This document shows positions 1 to 9,645 of a stretch of DNA of 64,000 nt, piece by piece. The stretch comes from Zerene cesonia (Eukaryota; Arthropoda; Insecta; Lepidoptera; Pieridae), in the NCBI RefSeq assembly GCF_012273895.1, contig NW_024045133.1, positions 124,001-188,000 on the forward strand, in the 5' to 3' direction. Every line of letters starts with the position of its first letter. The first letter of the stretch is position 1. A model generated the notes under the pieces. The model worked only from the letters and a program-made list of their open reading frames with translations, was not told where the DNA came from and searched no databases. The position numbers and the translations under genes are program-made.

Positions 1-493
1 ACTAATATAGTCTAAAGGTTCTAAACAACTGGTCCGATTTTGAAATTTCTTTCACCAAATGAAAGCTACATTATTCCCGAGTGCTATAGGGTACTTTTTT
101 ACCCCGGAAAAATGTTTCTTTCCCCACGAGATAATGGTAAAAAATTTTCCTTCCGAATTATTATTTTTCATATAACTCCTAAAATTTCTAAAGCCTACTA
201 TAAAATTGACGAATTTGTTAATAATATAAATATTGAATGGAAATTTGAATAATTAATTGAGAATTGTATTTTGTTTATTAATAGTTATTAATATTTTTAA
301 GTAATGTTTTTGATATATTATTGTATTGACGTTCGTAAGTGCCCCTTTGGGGTATAAATCGAAATAAATAATTCGGCCTTTGACTTTGAATATTCTATCA
401 AAAGGGGAACTTTTGTATTTTAGAAAGCTGTAACTTCACTGTTTGACATAGGCTGTATACGTACCGCGGGCGAAACCGGGGCGAAATACTAGT
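1..493. repeat. Interspersed repeat remnants, Helitron-like 3' end
   Basis: The stretch resembles decayed Helitron-like elements: a 'ggtccgattttgaaa' block near 32, and at 465-492 a GC-rich end (gcgggcgaaaccggggcg) closing with CTAG followed by T. Open frames here look like chance products of the repeat. No host exon is seen. Confidence 0.5.
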
Positions 494-506
494 CTAAATA
501 TATATA

Positions 507-695
507 CTAGCTGTTGCCCGCGGCTTCGCACGCGTTGACAAAATAAATTCTAATGGTGCAAACTTTCATCCCCTATTTTCTTCCCTAGGGGGTAGAATTT
601 ATCAAAATCCATATTTATTTAGGATTCCAACGTCATTACATCTATCCGCATGCCATATTTCAGCCCGATCCGTCCAGTGGTTTAATTATAACAGT
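507..695 (-). repeat. Helitron-like repeat fragment, reverse orientation
   Basis: It begins ctagctgttgcccgcggctt, the reverse complement of a CTAG-ending repeat, and runs up to the polypyrimidine tract of the next exon. It lies in an intron of the zinc-finger gene that follows. Confidence 0.5.
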
Positions 696-708
696 GTGTG
701 TTTTTCAG

Positions 709-2055
709 CCGTTCAAATGTCACACGTCGCTGTACGTGCACCTGCAGAACGTGCACCGCAACAAGGAGAAGAAGGACAACCTGTGCCACGTGTGCGGCAA
801 GTCGTACCAGGTGACGCGCCGCACTGCACTAGACTAAACCACAACACACGACATCGCACTACACAACACCACACCACACCAACCCACACTACACTAGATT
901 ACACCACAACACACGACATCACACTACACAACACCACACTACACTAGACTAAACCACACAACACCACACCATACCAACCCACACTATATTAGACTAAACC
1001 ACACTACACCAATCAACACTACATTAGACTAAATCACACCACACCAACCCACACTACACTAGACTAAACTCTAGTACATTTAACTACACCACACTACACT
1101 TCATGATTCGTATGCAAACAATAAAGATTTTAACGAAATTCATTATAGTACGTTTATGCGTTTACATGATTTTTTTTTTTATAAATAAATGTTTTCCCTC
1201 TTTGTTTCGTCTCTCCTACATATTATTATAAAATATATTATGATAAATAAGCAAAACAAACACACAAACATGTGGTATCGTCGCCAGAACGCGGCGAAGC
1301 TGAAGTACCACATAGTGGCGATGCACACGAGCGAGACCCCGTACCAGTGCCGCGAGTGCGACGCCGCCTTCGGCTGGTACTCCAGCCTCTACCGGCACGT
1401 GCGCGAGGTGCACTACAAGGTGAGATACCCTACGGGGGGGGNNNNNNNNNNNNNNNNNNNNNNNNNNNNNNNNNNNNNNNNNNNNNNNNNNNNNNNNNNN
1501 NNNNNNNNNNNNNNNNNNNNNNNNNNNNNNNNNNNNNNNNNNNNNNNNNNNNNNNNNNNNNNNNNNNNNNNNNNNNNNNNNNNNNNNNNNNNNNNNNNNN
1601 NNNNNNNNNNNNNNNNNNNNNNNNNNNNNNNNNNNNNNNNNNGGGGGGAGGACGGCAGTGGGGTCCTCTTCCTTGTGATGAGGAAGTGGGGGCCGCACGC
1701 ACACTTGCATACATATGCGATTTACTAAACTGTCTTACTATATTGCTTGTTGTAACAGCATTGTTTTTAATCGTTTGAAGAATAATTTCGAAGTATCTTT
1801 GTGATTTTTTTCAACGCACCACCAATTAGCGATGTCCTCTAGCATATAAATACATTAAACAAAAATCACCTAACACATTACGCATTTTTTATCAAACGTT
1901 TCTCAAAATCGGAATTAAACTGCCATTTATGTCGTTACATTCAGATGAAAGTCCAACCGAAGAAAAGTAAAAAGGCGAGGAAGCAAATGCAAGAGATGTC
2001 GCTGCATCAGCTGCCGGCCGGCGCGCCGCCGCCGCACACCGGCACCGACACCTAG
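709..2055 (+). CDS. C2H2 zinc-finger protein, C-terminal three visible exons (5' end outside window)
   Basis: Exons 709-810, 1288-1419 and 1945-2055 (stop TAG 2053-2055) all join in phase 0 with ttttcag/cag acceptors and gtgac/gtgag donors. The translation holds the end of one finger (F-x5-L-x2-H-x4-H, beginning FKCHTSLYVH), a finger split by the first intron (CHVCGKSYQ, then NAAKLKYHIVAMH) and an intact one (CRECDAAF...H-x4-H), then a 36-residue basic tail (MKVQPKKSKKARKQ...). It is probably a nuclear DNA-binding protein. The final exon layout, a 34-codon exon ending CGKxYx, then 44 codons with one finger, then a short tail, matches the last three exons of the ZAD-finger gene at 9644-22061 (34, 45, 22 codons), so they look like paralogues. 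An N gap lies in the last intron; comparison with the paralogue suggests no exon is lost. Any N-terminal ZAD domain would be outside the window. Confidence 0.85.
825..1105. repeat. Degenerate ACAC/ACTAGACTAAACC minisatellite
   Basis: Irregular tandem units built from cacactacactagactaaac and ccacaccaaccc fill most of the intron between the exons ending at 810 and starting at 1288. Confidence 0.8.
1442..1642. other. Assembly gap (201 N)
   Basis: The run of N sits in the last intron of the left zinc-finger gene and is bordered on both sides by G homopolymers, a likely cause of failed assembly. Confidence 0.95.
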
Positions 2056-2086
2056 CTCCCGATAATTAGGGACCCTAGATAGCGGG

Positions 2087-2198
2087 AACCCTAATTAGGG
2101 TTACTATGTGTACTTTACATGAAAACTCTAACTAGAGTAATCTAAATAATAGTACACAATAACCCTAATTAGGATTATGTGTACTATTATTTAGATTA
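2087..2198 (+). other. Two palindromes in the 3' UTR
   Basis: Positions 2087-2102 form a perfect 16-bp palindrome (aaccctaattagggtt). Positions 2138-2198 form a near-perfect hairpin: the left arm (taatctaaataatagtacac...) pairs with the right arm ending at 2198, with about one mismatch and one missing base. Both lie 30-145 bases after the stop codon of the left zinc-finger gene and would be transcribed. The origin could be a small foldback element. Confidence 0.75.
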
Positions 2199-2638
2199 TC
2201 GTGTATGCAGTATATGTAATTGCCCCAATTAGTGTTTATTTTTTTTTATGCACAAAATTTAATGAGAAATATTTAGGAATTAAAGAATTTTTAACGCGGT
2301 TTCTTCATTATTTTATTTAACCAGACGTTTCGAAAATATTTGAATTAACTGCATTTGTGAAATGTGAATTAAATCTTAAAAGGAAGGGTTTTAAAGAAGA
2401 TGAAGTCAACATTTTTAAAACAATTATTTTATATTTTATAAGTAAAAAGGTCGGTTCCTAATTATAAAATCTTGCCTTTGTATTTTAATTTAAGATTTAC
2501 AAACAGTATTTGATTATGTTCTGGTCTTTAAATTGTTCTTTTATAGATATTTTGATCTTAAAAATATAATTGACCTACCTGTAATGGAATTCTCATGATA
2601 ATATCTCTATTAATTTATTGGTTTTTTGTAAAACGATG

Positions 2639-2644
2639 AATAAA
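2639..2644 (+). terminator. Candidate poly(A) signal of left zinc-finger gene
   Basis: AATAAA about 585 bases after the stop codon, followed by a T-rich tract. A second AATAAA at 2823-2828 is an alternative. Confidence 0.45.
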
Positions 2645-2849
2645 AGTGTTTTTGAGTTTTGAGAATGTATTTTGTTTAAAAAAAATGATTTTTTGTCAGT
2701 TTAGATCTAAAATCGCCATATTGTATTTGCTATGAGTTGTGACGTCATCAAGTTATTTTTTCAAATGAATCATTGCAATCAGACTGAGAAGTATTATTAA
2801 GGTGTAGGTATAAAACTTCATTGAATAAATTTTGATATGTAAAAGCTTG

Positions 2850-3115
2850 TTTTATTTCTTCTATGATTTGGGTGTCTGTCTGTCTGTCTGTCACCAGGAT
2901 GTATCTCATGAATCGGGATAGTTAAACAGATGAAGTTTTTAGTGATGATGTATTTCGGATGCCGCTGTAACTAAAATTCGAGGTTAAGCAATGGTTAACA
3001 CGGTCGTAAATTAGATGGGTGACCAATTTTTTTTTGCTCTACTTATTTGTATGGAACCCTCAATTGTAGTGAGTCCGATTCGCGCTTGACCGATATTACT
3101 GTACTTACAGCGTAA
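2850..3115 (+). repeat. Interspersed repeat (ctgtctgtctgtc ... gcgcttgaccgat)
   Basis: It combines a (CTGT)n tract at about 2875-2892, a ggttaagcaatggttaac block, and an end resembling gattcgcgcttgaccgat; a short piece of the same end recurs at 6440-6465. No coding potential is seen. Confidence 0.5.
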
Positions 3116-3337
3116 ACACCTACATTATTTTATTTGCATTCACATAAAGTTTTTTTTTTTATATTTAGGTTAACAAACAGTAGAACTGTAAGAGATTATA
3201 CAAGAACTTAGTCTAGACACAGGTTTAACCAATATTTTTGTATTTGTAGTGATAAACTCAACACTACATAACGGATTGGACTGCACTATCACTACTTTCA
3301 GCAGCAAGGAATATACATTTTTCTAATTTCCATCAAT

Positions 3338-3500
3338 CACTACAGAGTATAAAACAAAGTTGCTTTCTCTGTTCCTATGTATGCGTAATTCTTTAAAACT
3401 GTTCAACGGATTTAAATGATTTTTTTTTATAGATAAGAGTGATTCAAGCGGAAGGTTTTGAAGTAATAACATATTTTAAACTACTCCGTAAAAAAGAGGT
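3338..3500 (+). repeat. Fragment of the 'cttgcccgcggcttcgcacgcg' repeat family
   Basis: It shares 'agtataaaacaaagttgctttctctgt...tatgtatgcgtaa' and 'gattcaagcggaaggttt' with the copies at 8008, 39905 and 45070. A further short piece is at about 4035-4120. Confidence 0.6.
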
Positions 3501-3633
3501 AGTTTTATTTAGGCATTTATAATTAAATTCTAATATAATTCCCATTTAAGCTCAGTGAAAATCTACCAAGTCAGCTTTATACGATGTAAATTCAACTCGC
3601 ATATAAAATAAAACACCAGATAATCATCTATAA

Positions 3634-3639
3634 TTTATT
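3634..3639 (-). terminator. Poly(A) signal of mtg2
   Basis: AATAAA on the minus strand, about 18 bases past the mtg2 stop codon. This predicts a very short 3' UTR. Confidence 0.5.
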
Positions 3640-3656
3640 ATCTTAAAAACAACTAT

Positions 3657-6600
3657 TTACACATTCTCATCGTACATTTTCCTAACAACTCTCAACAACT
3701 CGTCCAAATTGCCGCCAGTTTTCGCCGAAATCCCGATAACATCAACAATTTCCCTAATTTTCGGGAGAATCTCCCTAGTTTCGGGGAGATCTGTTTTGTT
3801 GACGACTACGCAGCGTTGACGTTTCGTCAATTCAATATTATATTGTTCTAATTCATAATTCAACGTTTCATATTGGGAAATAGGATCATTAGCTCCGTCG
3901 AGTAAAAATATGAGACCTTTGCATCGCTCCACGTGCTGTAAAAACTGTATGCCTGAGGAAATAAAAAATAAATTAAAATATATATTTATAGTCTATACCT
4001 ATAATAAAACAGTAACCATTTTTATACATTCAACACCACTACATTGTATAAAACAAAGTCGCTTTCTCTGTCCCTATGTATGCTTAGATCTTTAAAACTA
4101 CGCAACGTAATTTGAAGTGTTTTTTTCTAAATGATAACAATTTCCTATCAAACACAAAAAAACATCACGTCTATCGGTTTAAAAAAAAATATATAAATGT
4201 CTGTTACGCGAAAACGGCTTATCGTATCTTTATATCTATCTACTTTACCCAGGAACAACATGTGAAGCCGCGGTATCATCATCATCAGCCCATATATATT
4301 CCCACTGCTGGGACATAGGCCTCCTATGAGAGTCGAACTTTTGAGTCTTGGACATGCCGGTTTCCTCACGATGTTTTCCTTCACCGTTTTTAAGCAGTGG
4401 TGATGTTATCCACATGTGCAGATAAATTGAAAAAATCAATTTATTTCCTGCACGCTCGCCCGGTCTCGAATCCCGACTTATCGATTTTCAAGTCCGAGTT
4501 TCTCACCACTGAGCCACCACTGCTTTTTAGCCACCACTGCTTTTTAAGCCGCGGTATACAGTTAGTAAAACAAACAAAAAACAGTCTAATAAAGAATTTC
4601 CTTCGCTTCTGCGGCGTCGGTTTAATAAAATCTTACCTAAACCGTGATTCTTATGCGAGCCCGGCACAAGCCCGGGTAAGTCCGCGATCGCCACTTGCTC
4701 GTAGTCATCGTACGGGATCATACCTGGATGTCATTCAAGCATTCGTTTATTCAAATTCTAATCAACATTCAATAAAAAAAAAGCCTAAAAATAAAAAATA
4801 TAAAATCTTTTCTATTTTTTTTTTTATTTGAATCAAAATGAAAAAATTTGAATTCAAAATCAAATCAAACGATATAACTTTACTGTACATTAACACATAA
4901 AGAAATATTAATTTTAACAAAAAAAAACTAAACCCCTTCAAATTGACAGAACTAGACCTGCTTTTAAATGATACCATACGAAAGACAGCAAACTTTCAAA
5001 TAAAAAAGAATCACTAAAATCGTTTCACTCAGCCGAGACTTCGAGAGGTTATGCCAGACAATCTCCATTTTTAACGTCGGTTAAAAAACTAATAAAAATT
5101 GTAAAAAAAAAACATAATAAGACCCACCTATATGCGGGCGTAGTGTGGTAAACGGATAGGGGGCCACAGTGGGCCGGGCCCTAGTGATGGCCCGCAGTAA
5201 CGTGCTCTTCCCCGCGTTCGGGGCACCCAGCAGCCCTATATGGGCCATGGAGCGCACCTCCAGCCAGTATTGGTTCGTCTCCCCCGCGGCTCCCAACTCC
5301 GCTACACTCGGAGCCTAATACGTATTCGTACACAGTGACANNNNNNNNNNNNNNNNNNNNNNNNNNNNNNNNNNNNNNNNNNNNNNNNNNNNNNNNNNNN
5401 NNNNNNNNNNNNNNNNNNNNNNNNNNNNNNNNNNNNNNNNNNNNNNNNNNNNNNNNNNNNNNNNNNNNNNNNNNNNNNNNNNNNNNNNNNNNNNNNNNNN
5501 NNNNNNNNNNNNNNNNNNNNNNNNNNNNNNNNNNNNNNNNNNNNNNNNNNNNNNNNNNNNNNNNNNNNNNNNNNNNNNNNNNNNNNNNNNNNNNNNNNNN
5601 NNNNNNNNNNNNNNNNNNNNNNNNNNNNNNNNNNNNNNNNNNNNNNNNNNNNNNNNNNNNNNNNNNNNNNNNNNNNNNNNNNNNNNNNNNNNNNNNNNNN
5701 NNNNNNNNNNNNNNNNNNNNNNNNNNNNNNNNNNNNNNNNNNNNNNNNNNNNNNNNNNNNNNNNNNNNNNNNNNNNNNNNNNNNNNNNNNNNNNNNNNNN
5801 NNNNNNNNNNNNNNNNNNNNNNNNNNNNNNNNNNNNNNNNNNNNNNNNNNNNNNNNNNNNNNNNNNNNNNNNNNNNNNNNNNNNNNNNNNNNNNNNNNNN
5901 NNNNNNNNNNNNNNNNNNNNNNNNNNNNNNNNNNNNNNNNNNNNNNNNNNNNNNNNNNNNNNNNNNNNNNNNNNNNNNNNNNNNNNNNNNNNNNNNNNNN
6001 NNNNNNNNNNNNNNNNNNNNNNNNNNNNNNNNNNNNNNNNNNNNNNNNNNNNNNNNNNNNNNNNNNNNNNNNNNNNNNNNNNNNNNNNNNNNNNNNNNNN
6101 NNNNNNNNNNNNNNNNNNNNNNNNNNNNNNNNNNNNNNNNNNNNNNNNNNNNNNNNNNNNNNNNNNNNNNNNNNNNNNNNNNNNNNNNNNNNNNNNNNNN
6201 NNNNNNNNNNNNNNNNNNNNNNNNNNNNNNNNNNNNNNNNNNNNNNNNNNNNNNNNNNNNNNNNNNNNNNNNNNNNNNNNNNNNNNNNNNNNNNNNNNNN
6301 NNNNNNNNNNNNNNNNNNNNNNNNNNNNNNNNNNNNNNNNGTTTTATATTTTAAGTAATTCATGTCACTTTAAGAAGCCTCTGTAGCGTAAGCACTGTTT
6401 TTATGTAGTAATTATTTAAAAAATAAAAGTTTTTATTTCTATCCGATTCCGATTCGCTCTTGGCCGTTCTTTTTTATCTACACAAACAGGCACCACTCAC
6501 CTGCTCGGTGTCTGTAAGGAAGAACTTGTTCCCCCTCCCCCCGGCGCCGCCCCGCGCCGCCACGAACATGGCGCCTTCCGACTGCAGGTCGCCCACCACG

Positions 6601-9053
6601 CGACCCCACGCGTCCCTTATTATCGTACCTTAAGTAAGGATTTTTTATTTTTTTTATGTGATATCGGGCAACTGAGCTGGTGGTCCGCCTGATGGTAAGC
6701 GATCACCACCGCCCGTGAACAGAGCAGAGGTAGTGCCTTTGCTAATGGGCTGCCAACTTTTAAGGGAAAGAAAAAGGATTGTCTACGGGAAAGAAGGAAT
6801 TGACTGGGGAGGATGAGGAAAAGGACACGGTTCTCCGGCTCTCTCACTCGTCTCACGAAACACAGTAGCATATTTGACGCTGATCTTCTGTGGGGTACCT
6901 TCCCGGTGCGAGCTGGCCCAGATCGGGCCGAAGCAAGCTCGACTCAAAAGATAAGGTGCAATAACTAATAAATAACGAATTAATTTAAAATGGCAAAAAT
7001 ATTCTATCAAACTCAAAAGGAATCAATTGAAAACATATATAAAAAGTGGTTATATTTAAATAAATTATATTGATATCCTCCATTGTTCTTGGATGTCAGT
7101 TGATAAATAAATAAACATGAGTTTTGTATAATGAATTAACAGAAATAAAAAATAGAAAAATTGATAAGTCAGGGGTTCAAGACCAAGCAAGTATGTTGCA
7201 CATTCCGTTTGCAACACTGCTTGCAACATTGAAGGAAAAACATCGTGAGGAAACCGGCATATGCGAAAATCAAAAAATCCACTACATGTGACATCTGCCA
7301 CCCTACACTTGGCCAGGGTCAAGACTATGACCTGAACCCTCATAGAAGACCTGTGTATCAGCAAGGGAACATAACATATGGGCTGATTTTTTTTTATGTC
7401 ACAGCAAGTAACTGAGCTGGTGGTTTGTTTGTCTGATGGTAAGCGATCACCACCACCCATTTGCAGACGTAGAGCCTCTGCGAATGCGCTGTCCGCTTTT
7501 AAGAGGCAAGGGAAAAGGAAATGATTAACAATTTGATAGAGGGTATGGGTTGGGACGGGTAAGGAAAAGGAAACGGGCTATGATGATAATAAGAGGATAA
7601 ATACCTAGAGGTACATCTATTATTACATGCTTAGCATTCTTTCCACTGCAATCTTTATTGTATCCTCGTTCTCCATCCTTAGCTGTGATAACTGAGTTGC
7701 AGTGGTTTAAACTCTTCTTGGAGTGTGTTGCCTGGAATTTTAACATTTATTTATTGAAAACTGAATTCAATTTTTAGTTTTATAGCATTGAAATGCTTAA
7801 TGTATGAGAAATTTTGAAAGAAAAGTAAAAAATTGATCATGAGGCGGGATTTGAACCTGCATTAATCGCCAAATCTCTCGGTCACCAGTGATGCCTAAAT
7901 CCTCATGACTATTTATAATTTACATTAATCAAACATAGTTGGCAGGTAGGCCGCATCAAATTGTAATATATGTGAATTTCTAAATTCACCTGTATTATGT
8001 ACATTGCTACATAGTATAAAACAAAGTCGCTTACTCTGTACCTATGTCCCTAAGTATGCTTAAATCTTTAACTATGCAATGGATTTGTTGCGGTTTTTAA
8101 ACAGATAGACTGATTCAAGAGGAAGGTTGAAGGTTTATAAGTATGATAACTTCTATTAAACTAATCCTACTTTAACGAACGAAACAGCGGGCAAAAGCTA
8201 CTCGTACTAGTACTCTTTAACACTCAGGAATGATATACATGCCACAGAGAAAGAATTTTTTTATATATTTACAGCATTTCCTGCGAGTTGTGTGTCAACA
8301 GTATGTTTTGTATTTTAATGTATTCAAGTTCTTTTCTATAATTATCTCTTATTGAGGACTAGCGGTCCGCGACGGATTTTTCAAAATGGACCAGTAGTTC
8401 CTGAGATTAGCGTATTCAAATAAATAAACTCTTCAGCTTTATAATATTAGTATAGATTTGAGACATATTTACAAGTGGTTGGTTATAAGTGTTTATATTC
8501 ATATTTTAAATTTTTAGTACATTACTATTATTTTATTAGATGCAGCACATAAATTCGTCTTTTTATTGATTTATTGATGCACTGCTCTCATTGGTTTAGA
8601 ATAATGTAATAAAACTTATGGTCTTCTTTGACATTCGAGAATTATTCAAATCTTTACTTTCTAGTATTCACGAACAATAAATTCCTTAACTATAGCGTTT
8701 AGAGTATATAAACCGGAAGATAAGAAATAAAGAAACGTAAATGTATTCTTTACTCAGTTTGTATAACATGAAAGACAGCTCACTTGAAATATGACATGAC
8801 CTCCGTGTCCCCCGTCACCCCCATCGGGTCCAGCATGTTCTTTACACCAAGCACTCAAGAAGGAAATGCAACCATCTCCACCTTTACCAGCCACAGCTCT
8901 CACTCGACAAGAATCTACGTAAAACTGCACCGTGTTTCTTGTAGATTTAGGTTTTAAACTACGTAGCGCTTTTGGTTCGTGTCTGTCGGTGTAATTGCGT
9001 ATTTGTATGCTAGGGAAGAGTTTTAAGCGGCGGAATAATAATATTAATTTCAT
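3657..9053 (-). CDS. mtg2: Mitochondrial ribosome-associated GTPase 2 (Obg family)
   Basis: Six exons: 9053-8784, 7731-7605, 6628-6501, 5314-5128, 4723-4637 and 3952-3657. All junctions are GT-AG and keep phase, giving 364 aa. Residues 1-25 are basic and hydrophobic (MKLILLFRRLKLFPSIQIRN), like a mitochondrial presequence. Residues of about 45-200 form the Gly-rich Obg domain (VAGKGGDGCISF, GPDGGDGGHGGHV, VAARGGAGGRGN). The GTPase domain has G1 GAPNAGKS (205-212), the Obg-type PFTTL switch, G3 DLPG (252-255), G4 NKTD (318-321) and G5 SAK (342-344). The family binds the mitochondrial large ribosomal subunit late in assembly and hydrolyses GTP. The start ATG at 9051-9053 sits in CCAAAATG. The 1000-N gap falls in intron 3; exons on either side align with the family without a missing piece. 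Exons 3-5 are GC-rich, the others AT-rich. It appears intact. Confidence 0.95.
4277..4545 (-). mobile_element. tRNA-derived SINE with 12-bp target-site duplication
   Basis: On the minus strand it carries a pol III A-box (TGGCTCAGTGG) and B-box (near GGATTCGAGACC), then a body ending in a (GAT)n tail. It is flanked by AAGCCGCGGTAT at 4265-4276 and 4546-4557. The 5' end is partly duplicated (two 'gccaccactgcttttt' units). It lies in the last intron of mtg2. Confidence 0.85.
5341..6340. other. Assembly gap (1000 N)
   Basis: The exact length of 1000 suggests a placeholder of unknown true size. It lies in an mtg2 intron. Confidence 0.95.
6637..6955 (-). mobile_element. Poly(A) SINE-like repeat (GCTGGTGG family), reverse
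   Basis: Read on the minus strand it runs from gctcgacttcggcc-like 5' sequence through ccttacc...cagtc... to the block cgaaccaccagctcagttgc and a poly(A) tail. It is the first of about 20 copies in the window. Confidence 0.75.
7170..7560. repeat. Composite of tRNA-SINE 3' part and poly(A) SINE-like fragment
   Basis: Positions 7215-7390 match the body of the tRNA-derived SINE (catcgtgaggaaaccggcat ... catatgggctga), 5'-truncated. Positions 7391-7560 hold a reverse copy of the GCTGGTGG repeat ending next to mtg2 exon 2. Confidence 0.65.
7826..7925 (-). repeat. tRNA-Ser-like SINE fragment
   Basis: It contains gcgggatttgaacctgc and ctcggtcacc, the diverged reverse complement of the tRNA-like unit found at 36576-36893. 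It lacks a plausible intact cloverleaf and lies in an mtg2 intron. Confidence 0.55.
8008..8205 (+). repeat. 'cgcggcttcgcacgcg' family copy
   Basis: It contains agtataaaacaaagtcgctt, cttaaatctttaactatgca and gattcaagaggaaggtt, then a degenerate GC end with 'aaagctactcg'. Confidence 0.65.
8366..8456 (-). repeat. 'actagcggtccg...cctgagattagcg' family fragment
   Basis: Short copy with ctagcggtccgcgac, accagtagttcctgagatta and a cttcagctttataatattag end; the middle is deleted. Confidence 0.65.
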
Positions 9054-9639
9054 TTTGGTTTGTTTTGTTTTGTTAAGAGGTTATGTTATTGAACTGTCAA
9101 ATACATTATTATGTCATTATGACTGCTACGCTTCGTTCCGAAATAAGACATGATGCAATCATGTGAAATATTTAATGAAAAAGCGCAAGTTTATGGAAGT
9201 GCATGACCACTTTATGTATTTATTTATTAATTAATAATTTCCAACAAAAAATACTAGATAACATTTTTGTAAGTAGCTTACTAAGTATACATGGTTTTCT
9301 GTACCTTTTTATTACAGGAAATTACAACATTTTAATTTTAAGTCATAAGAATTATTAAGCAATATGTGCCACATTAATTAAAACAGTTAATAAAATTATA
9401 TAATAAAAATTTAAAATTCATTACCGACTACAGACTTTAGAATTAAAGATCTAAACTACGCCAACAATTGACTAAAAATATTTTTTTTTATCGTTTTCCG
9501 AGATATTATATAGAATTTATTTTACCCGTAAGTATTATTGCGGGTGAGTAGGACCACTTTCATATGAAGTTAATTTTAAAATTCTTCATATTTTTAGGTT
9601 ATACATACAAGAATAAAACAGAAGTTTTGCATAAAATAA
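9054..9639. other. Intergenic region between ZAD gene 3' end and mtg2 start
   Basis: AT-rich unique sequence. It should contain the mtg2 promoter; no TATA box is evident near the start. A TTTGACAGTT block (9092-9101, minus strand) lies about 40 bases upstream of the mtg2 ATG. No gene is seen. Confidence 0.5.
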
Positions 9640-9645
9640 TTTATT
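9640..9645 (-). terminator. Poly(A) signal overlapping the ZAD gene stop codon
   Basis: The stop TAA at 9644-9646 is part of TAATAAA on the minus strand, so AATAAA begins inside the stop codon. A later AATAAA near 9518 could be used instead. Confidence 0.35.

Noticed and set aside
5302..6363. Long open frames crossing runs of N
   Set aside because: N cannot contain stop codons, so their length is meaningless. The same applies at 32757-33878 and 55310-56495.
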